Shown here: positions 24,201-33,241 of the stretch, piece after piece
Numbering within the stretch: the stretch's first letter is position 1
How the letters are laid out: each line of letters opens with the position of its first letter
Assembly: GCA_900772845.1 (NCBI GenBank)
Contig: CAAGSD010000061.1
Location: 1 to 64,000, forward strand
Reading direction: 5' to 3'
Origin: Lachnospiraceae bacterium
GTDB lineage: Bacteria; Bacillota; Clostridia; Lachnospirales; Lachnospiraceae
Length of the DNA: 64,000 nt
Notes under the pieces: model-generated
Database searches by the model: none
What the model was told of the DNA's origin: nothing
What the model saw: only the letters and a program-made list of their open reading frames with translations
Position numbers and translations under genes: made by a program

Positions 24201-25664
24201 ATGAGCGAGAAGCATACCCATATGGATCAGCGCAGGGCTCCGATCCATGAAGCACTGGAAAACTTTCGGCGCATGAGAGTCGTACCTTTTGATGTGCCGG
24301 GACACAAGAGAGGCCGGGGCAATCCTGAACTGACAAAATTCCTGGGGGAGCAATGTGTGGGCGTGGATGTCAACAGCATGAAGCCGCTAGACAATCTGTG
24401 CCACCCGGTATCCGTCATCCGGGAAGCGGAAGAACTGGCAGCAGATGCATTTGGAGCGGCACATGCTTTTCTCATGGTGGGAGGCACGACCAGCTCGGTA
24501 CAGAGTATGGTGCTGACTGCCTGCAAACGGGGGGATGAGATCATACTGCCACGTAATGTCCACCGTAGTGTGCTGAATGCACTGGTATTGTGCGGGGCGA
24601 TTCCGGTCTATGTAAATCCGGAGGTGGACCAGCGGCTGGGAATTTCACTGGGAATGAAGAGAGAGCAGGTGGCAAAGGCAATCGCAGAGCATCCGAAAGC
24701 GGTAGCGGTACTGGTCAACAATCCGACCTATTACGGAATCTGCAGTGATCTGCGGGCCATCGTAAAAATGGCGCATGATGCCGGCATGCTCTGCCTGGCA
24801 GATGAGGCGCACGGAACGCATTTCTATTTCGGAGGAGGACTGCCGGTATCTGCCATGGCGGCAGGGGCGGATATGGCATCGGTATCCATGCACAAGAGCG
24901 GAGGAAGCCTGACACAGTCCAGCCTTCTTCTGACCGGACCGAATGTTCATGCAGGTTATGTACGGCAGATCATTAATCTGACACAGACGACGTCGGGAAG
25001 CTACCTGTTGATGTCCAGTCTGGATATCTCCAGAAGAAATCTGGCACTGCGGGGCAGACAGATTTTTCATCAGGTGGCGGATATGGCGGAATATGCCAGA
25101 GAAGAGATCAATGAGATCGGAGGATATTATGCCTTCGGAAAAGAACTGGTCAACGGAGACTCCGTGTTTGATTTTGATATTACCAAACTGAGTGTGCATA
25201 CACGGGATATCGGACTGGCGGGAATTGAAGTATATGACATTCTCAGAGATGAGTATGATATTCAGATCGAGTTCGGTGATATCGGAAATATTCTGGCGTA
25301 CCTGTCTATCGGTGACCGCTCGCAGGAAGTGGAGCGCCTGGTGAGTGCACTTGCGGAGATCAAGCGCCGCTATCAGACGGACGGAAGCGGATTGCTGAAC
25401 CAGGAATATATTGATCCGGAGGTGGTTGCCAGTCCGCAGGATGCGTTTTATGCGAATAAATGCAGTCTGCCACTACGGGAAACAAAGGGAAAAGTATGCT
25501 GTGAGTTCGTGATGTGCTATCCTCCGGGAATCCCCATTCTGGCACCCGGGGAGAGGATCACGGGAGAAATTCTTGATTATATCGAATATGCGAAAGCCAA
25601 GGGATGCAGCATGACGGGACCGGAAGATCCTGAGATCCTGCACCTGAATGTGCTGGCAGAGTAA
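24201..25664 (+). CDS. speA: Arginine decarboxylase, Orn/Lys/Arg decarboxylase class-I fold
   Basis: 487 aa PLP enzyme of the short Gram-positive (YaaO/SpeA-like) group. Visible: VPFDVPGHKRGRG at residue 31, GGTTSSVQSM, PRNVHRSV, the aspartate in LADEAHGTHFYF, and the PLP lysine (about K232) in VSMHKSGGSLTQSS. The C-terminal domain has YPPGIPILAPGE. With speB next to it, decarboxylation of arginine to agmatine is the best reading; lysine or ornithine cannot be excluded from sequence alone. First gene of the polyamine operon; ribosome site GAGGGAGGAATGGGAT. Confidence 0.85.
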   Translation: MSEKHTHMDQRRAPIHEALENFRRMRVVPFDVPGHKRGRGNPELTKFLGEQCVGVDVNSMKPLDNLCHPVSVIREAEELAADAFGAAHAFLMVGGTTSSVQSMVLTACKRGDEIILPRNVHRSVLNALVLCGAIPVYVNPEVDQRLGISLGMKREQVAKAIAEHPKAVAVLVNNPTYYGICSDLRAIVKMAHDAGMLCLADEAHGTHFYFGGGLPVSAMAAGADMASVSMHKSGGSLTQSSLLLTGPNVHAGYVRQIINLTQTTSGSYLLMSSLDISRRNLALRGRQIFHQVADMAEYAREEINEIGGYYAFGKELVNGDSVFDFDITKLSVHTRDIGLAGIEVYDILRDEYDIQIEFGDIGNILAYLSIGDRSQEVERLVSALAEIKRRYQTDGSGLLNQEYIDPEVVASPQDAFYANKCSLPLRETKGKVCCEFVMCYPPGIPILAPGERITGEILDYIEYAKAKGCSMTGPEDPEILHLNVLAE

Positions 25665-25679
25665 AAAGGAGGGCAAAGA

Positions 25680-25776
25680 TTGAAAAATAGAATTTTTCAA
25701 TCACGAGATTTGTGTCTGCGCGCACTTGACACAAACTCGATATGCGCAAAGAACGTGCGCAAGAATGGAGATAAAA
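25680..25776 (+). other. Hairpin-rich spacer between speA and speE
   Basis: TTGAAAAAT/ATTTTTCAA (25680-25700) is followed by a stem, GAGATTTGTGTC (about 25705) with GACACAAACTC (about 25728), and by GCGCAC (about 25719) able to pair with GTGCGC (about 25754) instead. It may tune expression of the downstream genes. The region is related in style to family A repeats. Confidence 0.4.
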
Positions 25777-26628
25777 ATGGAAATGTGGTTTTCGGAGTTT
25801 CATACTCCCAATGTAAAACACAGTCTTCGTGTGGAGAAACATCTGTATTCCAAACAAAGTGATTATCAGAGGATCGACATTTTTGAGACTCCGGAATTCG
25901 GAAGGGTTCTTACGCTGGATGGCAATGTCATGCTGACGGAACGGGATGAATTTATCTATGATGAAATGATCACCCATGTGCCCATGGCAGTCCATAAAGA
26001 CGCAAAAGATATTCTGGTGATCGGTGCCGGAGACGGTGGCGTAGTGCGGGAGCTGACCCGCTATGACCGTGTGGAAAAAATCGATCTTGTAGAGATGGAT
26101 CCGATGGTAGTGGAAGCGTGTCGTGCGTATCTGCCGGGCAATGCCTGCCGGATGGATGACCGCAGAGTACAGATTCATTTTGAAAACGCACTGAAATTCA
26201 TCAGACGCTGCGAGACAAAATACGATCTGATCATTGTGGATTCTTCCGATCCTTTTGGCCCTTCGGAAGGACTGTTCACCAGGGAATTTTACGGGAATTG
26301 TTATAATGCCCTGAAGCCGGACGGTATCATGGTCAATCAGCAGGGAAGCCCTTTTTATGCAGAGGATGCCGGAGCCATGCAGCGCAGTCATAAAAGGATC
26401 GCCAGTACATTTCCCATCAGTCGGGTCTATCAGGCGCATATTCCTACTTTTGCGGCAGGATACTGGCTGTTTGGATTTGCCAGCAAAAAATATCATCCGG
26501 TGGACGATCTTGACCCTGCGGCATGGAATGCCCTGAATATGAGAACGCGCTATTACACGACGAGGCTTCATAAAGGTGCATTTTACCTGCCGGCATTTCT
26601 GGAAGAGATGCTCAGAGAGGTAGAATAA
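25777..26628 (+). CDS. speE: Spermidine synthase-like aminopropyltransferase
   Basis: 283 aa from MEMWFSEFHTPNVKHSLRV; GGAG sits six bases before ATG 25777. The class has a short beta N-domain (GRVLTLDGNVMLTERDEFIYDEMI) and a Rossmann fold: ILVIGAGDGGVVRELTRY binds the nucleotide, with EMDPMVVEACR and the catalytic VDSSDPFGPSEGLF. It normally moves aminopropyl from decarboxylated SAM to putrescine. No SAM decarboxylase gene is near, and the operon has its own carboxyspermidine route, so its true substrate is open. Confidence 0.88.
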   Translation: MEMWFSEFHTPNVKHSLRVEKHLYSKQSDYQRIDIFETPEFGRVLTLDGNVMLTERDEFIYDEMITHVPMAVHKDAKDILVIGAGDGGVVRELTRYDRVEKIDLVEMDPMVVEACRAYLPGNACRMDDRRVQIHFENALKFIRRCETKYDLIIVDSSDPFGPSEGLFTREFYGNCYNALKPDGIMVNQQGSPFYAEDAGAMQRSHKRIASTFPISRVYQAHIPTFAAGYWLFGFASKKYHPVDDLDPAAWNALNMRTRYYTTRLHKGAFYLPAFLEEMLREVE

Positions 26629-26669
26629 AAATCCTGTCAGTGGAAACAGCAGGCAGGAAGAAAGGCGGC

Positions 26670-27542
26670 ATGATCGTAATGTTAGAGAGAAATGTAGAAA
26701 ATTTTATCGGCTGTGACAGTGATTATACCTCTGCGGATATTGTCCTGTATGGGGCACCGTATGATTCCACCACAAGCTTTCGCCCGGGAGCAAGATTCGG
26801 ACCCTCCGCAATGCGGCATGAAAGCTTCGGACTGGAGACATACAGTCCTTATCAGGACAGGGATCTGACAGACTATGCAATATTTGACAGCGGAGATCTG
26901 GAACTATGTTTTGGAAGCAGCGAGGCGGCGCTGGCAGATATAGAAGCAAGAGCTGCGGAGATCCTGCAGGATGGTAAACTGCCGGTTTTATTGGGCGGTG
27001 AACATCTGGTGACGCTTGGCGCCGTCAGGGCGGCAGCCAAAAAATATCCCGGAATGCATATCATTCATTTTGATGCCCATGCAGACATCAGACAGGATTA
27101 TCTGGGAGCCAGACTCAGCCATGCCTGTGTGATCCGCAGATGCCATGATATTCTGGGGGATGGAAGAATCCATCAGTTCTGTATCCGCAGTGGGGACAGA
27201 GAGGAATTTTATTTTGCGGCAGAACACACCCAGATGCAGAAATTTGATTTTACGGGGCTGGACGGGCTTGCGGAGGAATTGGAGAGGAACCATACACCGG
27301 TATATCTGACCATAGACCTGGATTGTCTGGATCCGTCCTGTTTTCCGGGAACAGGAACACCGGAGGCCGGGGGAGTAAGCTTTGTCCAACTGACAGATGC
27401 CATCGGCAAAACAGCAAAACTGAATATCGTCGGTGCGGATGTGAATGAACTGGCACCGATGCTGGACCAGAGCGGAGCATCTACCGCTATGGCATGTAAG
27501 GTGTTAAGGGAACTGCTGCTTGCCCTTGCAGCGAACAGATAA
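26670..27542 (+). CDS. speB: Agmatinase (ureohydrolase family)
   Basis: 290 aa; splits agmatine into putrescine and urea using two Mn ions. Metal-binding motifs are all visible: GGEHLVT, HFDAHADIR and TIDLDCLDPSCFPGTGTPEAGG. ATG 26670 was chosen because AGGAAGAAAGG precedes it; 26640 and 26679 are alternatives. It lies between speE and the carboxyspermidine dehydrogenase gene, and with speA it completes the arginine-to-putrescine route. Confidence 0.9.
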   Translation: MIVMLERNVENFIGCDSDYTSADIVLYGAPYDSTTSFRPGARFGPSAMRHESFGLETYSPYQDRDLTDYAIFDSGDLELCFGSSEAALADIEARAAEILQDGKLPVLLGGEHLVTLGAVRAAAKKYPGMHIIHFDAHADIRQDYLGARLSHACVIRRCHDILGDGRIHQFCIRSGDREEFYFAAEHTQMQKFDFTGLDGLAEELERNHTPVYLTIDLDCLDPSCFPGTGTPEAGGVSFVQLTDAIGKTAKLNIVGADVNELAPMLDQSGASTAMACKVLRELLLALAANR

Positions 27543-27582
27543 GCTGAAAAGTGGAAAAAATACGAAAAACGGAGGAAAGAAG

Positions 27583-28842
27583 ATGAGCAGAGTATTAGTG
27601 ATCGGCTGCGGCGGTGTAGCCGGTGTAGCGATTCAGAAATGTTGTCAGGTAAGTGAGGTATTCACGGAACTGTGTATTGCCAGCAGGACGAAGGAAAAGT
27701 GTGATGCACTGGCACAGAAACTGGCAGGAAAGACGCAGACTGTCATTACCACGGCACAGGTGGATGCGGATGATGTGGATCAGGTGATCGCACTGATCCG
27801 GGAATACCGGCCGGAGCTGGTAATGAACATTGCGCTTCCCTATCAGGATCTTACCATTATGGATGCCTGCCTTGCCTGCGGTGTCAATTATATGGATACC
27901 GCCAATTATGAACCTGAGGATACAGAGGATCCCACGTGGCGTGCTATCTATGAAAAACGCTGTAAGGAAGAAGGATTTTCCGCCTATTTTGACTACTCCT
28001 GGCAGTGGGCATATAAAAAGAAATTTGAGGAGGCAGGACTTACGGCACTGCTGGGCAGTGGCTTCGACCCCGGTGTGACTCAGGCTTACTGTGCGTATGC
28101 CGCAAAGCATGAATTTGATACCATTGATACGATCGATATTCTGGACTGTAATGGCGGTGATCATGGATATGCGTTTGCCACCAATTTTAACCCGGAGATC
28201 AATCTGCGGGAGGTATCCGCGCCGGGCAGCTACTGGGAAAATGGCCACTGGGTGGAGATCCCTGCCATGAGTATTAAGAGAGAGTATGATTTTGACCAGG
28301 TGGGGCAGAAGGATATGTATCTGCTGCATCATGAAGAAATAGAGTCTCTGGCGAAGAACATCCCGGGTGTGAAAAGAATCCGTTTCTTCATGACATTCGG
28401 ACAGAGTTATCTGGATCATATGAGATGTCTGGAAGATGTGGGAATGCTGTCTACAACACCCATCGTTTTTCAGGGGCAGGAGATCGTTCCGATTCAGTTT
28501 TTGAAGGCACTGCTTCCGGATCCCGCAAGCCTCGGTCCCCGCACGAAAGGCAAGACCAACATCGGCTGTATTTTCACGGGAACAAAGGATGGCAAGCCGA
28601 AGACCTATTATATTTACAATGTCTGTGACCATCAGGAATGTTACAAAGAAGTAGAGAGCCAGGCGATCAGCTACACCACCGGTGTTCCCACTATGTGCGG
28701 AGCATTGATGCTTCTCACCGGAAAATGGAATAAGCCCGGAGTCTACACTGTGGAAGAATTTGATCCGGATCCTTATCTGGAGGCGCTGGACAAATACGGT
28801 CTGCCCCGCAGGGAAAATCACAGCCCGGAGCTGGTAGACTGA
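27583..28842 (+). CDS. Carboxynorspermidine/carboxyspermidine dehydrogenase (saccharopine dehydrogenase family)
   Basis: 419 aa from MSRVLVIGCGGVAGVAIQKC after GGAGGAAAGAAG. The Rossmann motif GCGGVAG binds NADPH; further conserved blocks are LVMNIALPYQDLTIMDACL, NYMDTANYEP, GSGFDPGVTQAYCAYA and the later ILDCNGGDHG. The enzyme condenses aspartate semialdehyde with putrescine (or diaminopropane) and reduces the Schiff base to the carboxy-polyamine. Its ATG-TGA overlap with nspC shows coupling. Often annotated lys1-like, but the context makes the polyamine role far more likely than lysine synthesis. Confidence 0.9.
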   Translation: MSRVLVIGCGGVAGVAIQKCCQVSEVFTELCIASRTKEKCDALAQKLAGKTQTVITTAQVDADDVDQVIALIREYRPELVMNIALPYQDLTIMDACLACGVNYMDTANYEPEDTEDPTWRAIYEKRCKEEGFSAYFDYSWQWAYKKKFEEAGLTALLGSGFDPGVTQAYCAYAAKHEFDTIDTIDILDCNGGDHGYAFATNFNPEINLREVSAPGSYWENGHWVEIPAMSIKREYDFDQVGQKDMYLLHHEEIESLAKNIPGVKRIRFFMTFGQSYLDHMRCLEDVGMLSTTPIVFQGQEIVPIQFLKALLPDPASLGPRTKGKTNIGCIFTGTKDGKPKTYYIYNVCDHQECYKEVESQAISYTTGVPTMCGALMLLTGKWNKPGVYTVEEFDPDPYLEALDKYGLPRRENHSPELVD

Positions 28843-30065
28843 TGGCAGGAACAGAATACAGGGATGACAGGGCAGCTTTTGCCGGAACCGGAGGGAGAAT
28901 CCCGGCAGCTTTTAAGAAGCTTCCGACTCCCTGTTATATACTGGACGAAAAAGCACTGCGCAGGAATGGGGAAATGTTAGGAAAACTGGCACAGGAGACC
29001 GGCTGTCGTATCCTGCTGGCACAGAAGGCTTTCAGCAATTATGACCTGTATCCGGTGTTACAGCCGTATCTGGCAGGAACGGAGGCCAGCGGCTTATATG
29101 AAGCAAGGCTCGGTGCGGAAGAAATGCCGGGCCGGGAAGTACATGTATTTTGTGCTGCTTACCGGGCGGAGGACATGGAGGAGCTGCTGAAATATGCAGA
29201 TCATATCGTATTTAATTCTCCGTCGCAGCTTGCTGCTTTCGGTCCTATGACAAAGGCTGCGGGGAAAAGTGTGGGACTGCGGATCAACCCGGAGCATTCC
29301 ACACAGGAGGGACATGCCATCTATGATCCCTGCGCACCAGGAAGCCGCATGGGAACCACCAGAGAACAGTGGGATCTGGCATTGGAAAAGGATCCGGCAC
29401 TGGCAGACCTTCTGGATGGACTGCATTTCCATACTTTATGTGAGCAGGATTCCGATGCTCTGGAGGAGACGCTGGAGGCGGTAGAAGAAAAGTTCGGGGA
29501 TCTTCTTCCCGGGATGAAGTGGCTGAATATGGGGGGAGGGCATCATATCACCCGCCCCGGATATGATCTGGAGCGCCTGAAAAAAGTGATCCGGCATGCC
29601 CGGGAAAAATGGGGTGTCATGGTATATCTGGAGCCGGGAGAGGCATGTGCCCTGAATGCCGGTTATCTTCTGACAACGGTACTGGATACTGTGAAAAATA
29701 AAGATACACAGATCGCTATTCTGGATGCCAGTGCCGCCTGCCACATGCCGGATGTCATTGAAATGCCCTATCTGCCGCCCATTTTGGGAGCAGAAGCTGC
29801 TGACTGTGCGGATGGCAGGACATGGCGGCTGGCAGGACCGACCTGCCTTGCAGGAGATGTGATCGGAGATTACCGTTTTGCCACAGAAATCCATCCGGGA
29901 GACCGGCTGCTGTTTGGAGATATGGCAATCTATACCACCTGTAAGAACAATACCTTTAACGGAATGCCCCTCCCGGCGATCCGGGTGTATCGGGAGGATG
30001 GAACCTGTGAAGAACTGGTGCATTTTGGATATGAAGATTTTAAGGAAAGACTGGGAAGAATCTGA
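28842..30065 (+). CDS. nspC: Carboxynorspermidine/carboxyspermidine decarboxylase
   Basis: 407 aa fold-III PLP decarboxylase (alanine racemase-like). The start overlaps the previous stop (TGATG). PLP lysine is about K62 in LLAQKAFSNYDLYPVL; also seen are LRINPEHS, HFHTLCEQDSD, MNMGGGHHITRPGYD, LEPGEACALNAGYL and CLAGDVIGDY, all typical of NspC. It makes spermidine or norspermidine from the carboxy form. A non-homologous leader of about 25 residues precedes TPCYILDEKAL. Last gene of the polyamine operon. Confidence 0.92.
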   Translation: MAGTEYRDDRAAFAGTGGRIPAAFKKLPTPCYILDEKALRRNGEMLGKLAQETGCRILLAQKAFSNYDLYPVLQPYLAGTEASGLYEARLGAEEMPGREVHVFCAAYRAEDMEELLKYADHIVFNSPSQLAAFGPMTKAAGKSVGLRINPEHSTQEGHAIYDPCAPGSRMGTTREQWDLALEKDPALADLLDGLHFHTLCEQDSDALEETLEAVEEKFGDLLPGMKWLNMGGGHHITRPGYDLERLKKVIRHAREKWGVMVYLEPGEACALNAGYLLTTVLDTVKNKDTQIAILDASAACHMPDVIEMPYLPPILGAEAADCADGRTWRLAGPTCLAGDVIGDYRFATEIHPGDRLLFGDMAIYTTCKNNTFNGMPLPAIRVYREDGTCEELVHFGYEDFKERLGRI

Positions 30066-30102
30066 TTGACGTTCTACAGGTTCTGTGCTAACATGAGCGG
30101 GT

Positions 30103-30150
30103 AAAGAGACAACGAAGTCCGTAGAAACGGAAGCCGTTGTCTCTTTTGTT
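30103..30150 (+). terminator. Terminator of the polyamine operon (or attenuator)
   Basis: AAAGAGACAACG (30103-30114) pairs perfectly with CGTTGTCTCTTT (30135-30146), followed by TGTTTT; inside, TCCGT/ACGGA pairs again. A promoter-like TTGACG (30065-30070) lies in front, so it could also be a leader attenuator of the next gene. Confidence 0.75.
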
Positions 30151-30185
30151 TTGGAGAGATTATGAAAAAATTTAAGAGGTGAAGA

Positions 30186-31856
30186 TTGAAAATGAAGGAT
30201 CAGGAGAAGAAACAAAGTACTGTGGCAGAGGTGCTGGTAAAATGTCTGGAAAATGAGGGCGTGAAATATGTCTTCGGGATTCCGGGAGAGGAAAATCTGG
30301 ATATGATGAATGCACTGGAGAAGTCGGATATCCGGGTGATCGTGGTACGGCATGAGCAGGGTGCAGCGTTTATGGCGGATATGTACGGAAGACTGACGGG
30401 AAAAGCAGGTGTGTGCTTTTCCACACTGGGTCCCGGTGCCACGAACCTGATCACAGGTACGGCAGATGCCAACTCTGACGGAGCACCGCTGATCGCCATT
30501 ACCGGACAGGTGGGAACGGAGCGGATGCATCTGACCTCTCATCAGTATCTGGATCTGGTGGAGCTGTTCGCACCGATCACCAAGCGGAGCAAGCAGATCG
30601 TGAACCCCAATTCCGTCAATGAGATCGTCAGGATCGCTTTCAAATATGCGGAGAGTGAGAAGCCCGGAGCCTGCCACGTGGATCTGCCCACGAATGTGGC
30701 GAAACTTCCGGTCAGCTCCGGCATTGCTGCGCAGCCTTTGAAAAAGCCGGAGAGGGACAAGGAGTATGCTTCCTTTTCCAGCATCGATCAGGCGGCAGCC
30801 ATGATCTTCAAGGCAAAGCATCCGGTGATCCTCGTAGGACACAGTGCAGTGCGTAACCATGCCGGGGAGGCACTTACCAGCTTCGCAGATACTTTGAAGA
30901 TCCCGGTGGTAAACACCATGATGGCCAAGGGCATTATTCCCTATAACAATAAATATTCTATGTGGACCATAGGTATCCCCCAGAAGGATTACCAGAACAA
31001 GGTGCTGGACATGGCGGATCTGGTGATCGCTGTCGGCTATGATATTGTGGAATTTGCTCCCGGCAAATGGAACGGAGAGGGGAAACATAAGATTATTCAT
31101 ATCGACCAGAGGCCGGCGCATATCAATATGCTGTACCAGCCCGAGGTGGAGGTCGTCGGGGACATCTCCTATTCCTTACAGCAGATCCAGTACCGCAGTG
31201 ATGCCAAGGAGGAGCCGGAAGAATTCCTGAAACTGCGGGAAGAAATGGTGGCGGAATATGAAAGTTATGCCAACGATACCTCTTTTCCCATGAAGCCTCA
31301 GAAAATACTGCATGATGTGCGGAAATTCATGGGTGCGGATGACATCGTGATCTCGGATGTGGGTGCCCATAAAATGTGGATCGCCAGAGAGTACAACTGT
31401 TACGAACCCAATACCTGCATCATCTCCAACGGTTTTGCTACCATGGGTATCGCAGTCCCCGGAGCGGTGGCTGCCAAGCTGATCTATCCGGAGAAAAAGG
31501 TATTGGCAATCTCCGGGGATGGCGGATTCATGATGAACAGCCAGGAATATGAGACGGCACTTCGTGAAGGCACTCCTATTGTAACGCTGATCTTTTCCGA
31601 TGCCAGCTATGGCCTGATCAAATGGAAGCAGATGGATCACTTCGGACATAACTGCTTCGTGGATTTCCAGAATCCGGATTTTGTCAAATATGCGGAGAGT
31701 CTGCATGCGAAAGGGTATCGCGTGGAGAAGGCGGAAGACCTACTGCCGATATTGGAGGATGCATTTAACCAGAAGGTGCCCTGTATCATCGACTGCCCTG
31801 TGGATTATAGCGAGAATACCAAGCTGTCCGCATATCTGCAGAATAAGTTTGCGTAG
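30186..31856 (+). CDS. Acetolactate synthase-like thiamine-diphosphate enzyme
   Basis: 556 aa. Three domains of the ThDP family are seen: N-terminal PYR domain with the catalytic glutamate in VVRHEQGAAFMADMYGRLTG, a central FAD/nucleotide-type domain, and the C-terminal PP domain with GDGGFMMNSQEYETALREG and SDASYGLIKWKQ, an Asp-Tyr form like catabolic AlsS-type enzymes. It most likely makes acetolactate from two pyruvates. No regulatory small subunit or ilv gene is adjacent, in favour of a catabolic or pH-related role. TTG 30186 fits the AAGAGGTGAAGA site; ATG 30192 is an alternative. Confidence 0.8.
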   Translation: MKMKDQEKKQSTVAEVLVKCLENEGVKYVFGIPGEENLDMMNALEKSDIRVIVVRHEQGAAFMADMYGRLTGKAGVCFSTLGPGATNLITGTADANSDGAPLIAITGQVGTERMHLTSHQYLDLVELFAPITKRSKQIVNPNSVNEIVRIAFKYAESEKPGACHVDLPTNVAKLPVSSGIAAQPLKKPERDKEYASFSSIDQAAAMIFKAKHPVILVGHSAVRNHAGEALTSFADTLKIPVVNTMMAKGIIPYNNKYSMWTIGIPQKDYQNKVLDMADLVIAVGYDIVEFAPGKWNGEGKHKIIHIDQRPAHINMLYQPEVEVVGDISYSLQQIQYRSDAKEEPEEFLKLREEMVAEYESYANDTSFPMKPQKILHDVRKFMGADDIVISDVGAHKMWIAREYNCYEPNTCIISNGFATMGIAVPGAVAAKLIYPEKKVLAISGDGGFMMNSQEYETALREGTPIVTLIFSDASYGLIKWKQMDHFGHNCFVDFQNPDFVKYAESLHAKGYRVEKAEDLLPILEDAFNQKVPCIIDCPVDYSENTKLSAYLQNKFA

Positions 31857-31877
31857 AAAAAAGTTCTCACGGAACCG

Positions 31878-31906
31878 TTGTGCTGATGTTGAAAAAATGG
31901 TATGAT
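31878..31906 (+). promoter_or_regulatory. trpS promoter
   Basis: TTGTGC (31878-31883), 17 nt, TATGAT (31901-31906). A leader of about 40 nt follows, with only a short GTCGT-ACTG-ACGAC hairpin; no T-box fits in this space. Confidence 0.55.
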
Positions 31907-31953
31907 AAACACAATGATGTTGAGTCGTACTGACGACGGATTGAGAGGACGAA

Positions 31954-33039
31954 ATGGACAAGATTATTTTAACAGGCGACAGACCTACAGGAAGACTGCA
32001 TGTGGGACATTATGCAGGCTCCCTCAGAAGACGTGTGGAACTGCAGAATTCCGGCGAATATAAGAAAACATTTATTATGATCGCAGATGCACAGGCACTT
32101 ACGGATAATATCGAGAATCCGGAAAAGGTGCGTCAGAATATTATAGAAGTGGCACTGGACTATATGTCCTGCGGACTGGATCCCAGTAAGGCTACGATCT
32201 TCATTCAGTCTCAGATTTCTGAGCTGTGTGAACTGACTTTCTATTACATGGATCTGGTGACCGTAGCCAGACTGCAGAGAAATCCTACTGTAAAGAGCGA
32301 GATCCAGATGCGTAATTTTGAGGCCAGCATTCCTGTGGGATTTTTCACCTATCCCATCAGTCAGGCGTCTGATATCACTGCATTCAAGGCAACTACCGTT
32401 CCGGTAGGCGGCGACCAGCTGCCCATGATCGAGCAGGCCAGGGAGATTGTACACAAATTCAACACCGTATATGCACCGGTGCTGGTAGAACCCAAGGCTC
32501 TGCTGCCCGAGAATGAGGCATGTCAGCGGCTGCCCGGCATCGACGGCAAGGCGAAGATGAGTAAATCTCTTGGCAACTGCATTTATCTGTCTGACAGCGC
32601 AGATGATGTACGTACCAAGATCATGAGCATGTATACCGACCCGGAGCATCTGTTAGTCAGCGATCCCGGGCATCTGGAAGGTAACACTGTATTTACGTAT
32701 CTGGATGCATTCTGCCAGCCGGAGCATTTCGAGAGATACCTGCCGGATTATGCGGATCTTGACGAGCTGAAGGCGCATTATACCAGAGGTGGATTGGGCG
32801 ACGTGAAGGTGAAGAAGTTCTTAAACAATGTTATGCAGGAGACCTTAGAGCCGATCCGTAACCGTAGAAAAGAACTGGAGAAGGATATCCCCGCAGTTTA
32901 CGAGATCCTGAAGAAGGGCAGTGATGAAGCCCGTGAAGTGGCAGCCCAGACCCTGTCTGAGGTAAAGAGTGCCATGCGTATCAATTACTTTGATGATGCG
33001 GAGCTGATCCGTATGCAGAGCGAGAAGTACGAAGGATAA
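31954..33039 (+). CDS. trpS: Tryptophan-tRNA ligase
   Basis: 361 aa class I synthetase charging tRNA-Trp. Motifs: the HIGH-type [13 protein letters not shown] at residue 12, the Trp/ATP-site block [17 protein letters not shown] and the KMSKS loop [14 protein letters not shown] near residue 195. The length is slightly above the bacterial average (about 330). Starts after GAGAGGACGAA. A single gene ending at the hairpin at 33065. Confidence 0.96.
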   Translation: MDKIILTGDRPTGRLHVGHYAGSLRRRVELQNSGEYKKTFIMIADAQALTDNIENPEKVRQNIIEVALDYMSCGLDPSKATIFIQSQISELCELTFYYMDLVTVARLQRNPTVKSEIQMRNFEASIPVGFFTYPISQASDITAFKATTVPVGGDQLPMIEQAREIVHKFNTVYAPVLVEPKALLPENEACQRLPGIDGKAKMSKSLGNCIYLSDSADDVRTKIMSMYTDPEHLLVSDPGHLEGNTVFTYLDAFCQPEHFERYLPDYADLDELKAHYTRGGLGDVKVKKFLNNVMQETLEPIRNRRKELEKDIPAVYEILKKGSDEAREVAAQTLSEVKSAMRINYFDDAELIRMQSEKYEG

Positions 33040-33062
33040 TAAAAGAAAATAACGCAGATTAA

Positions 33063-33100
33063 AAGGGCGGTTTCCGGGGATATCGGAAGTCGTCTTTTTT
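33063..33100 (+). terminator. trpS terminator
   Basis: GGGCGGTTTCCG (33065-33076) pairs with CGGAAGTCGTCT (33084-33095) with three G-T pairs, followed by T6. Confidence 0.85.
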
Positions 33101-33113
33101 GTGTCTACGATGA

Positions 33114-33155
33114 GCCGGGTACAGATTTTTGCTTGCACAAGAATCTGTATTTGCC
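33114..33155. repeat. Family A inverted repeat upstream of the SH3-domain gene
   Basis: TACAGATT (33120-33127) pairs with AATCTGTA (33142-33149) around TGC-TT-GCA. It follows a T6 terminator and CTACGATGAGCC exactly as the copy before speA follows a T6 terminator and ATACGATGAGCC. Confidence 0.65.
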
Positions 33156-33241
33156 GATGAAGAGACTTGTTTTGCAAAAGAGGGAAGTATATAATCAGCT
33201 TAAAGAAGGCGGAAGGAATCGTCTGCGGAATGGAGATTATC

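Noticed and set aside
23945..24250. A 101-codon protein gene upstream of speA
   Set aside because: The frame runs through a perfect terminator hairpin and a repeat and overlaps speA; at most its first part could be a leader peptide.
27595..28821. A 408-codon minus-strand frame antisense to the carboxyspermidine dehydrogenase gene
   Set aside because: Antisense to a well-supported gene with conserved motifs; no start signal.
29436..31121. A 561-codon open frame on the minus strand across nspC and the acetolactate synthase-like gene
   Set aside because: It is the antisense shadow of two clear enzyme genes, has no protein motif or ribosome site, and is rich in His/Cys/Arg as such shadows are.
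31907..31953. A T-box leader for trpS
   Set aside because: The leader after the promoter is only about 45 nt and has no T-box sequence.
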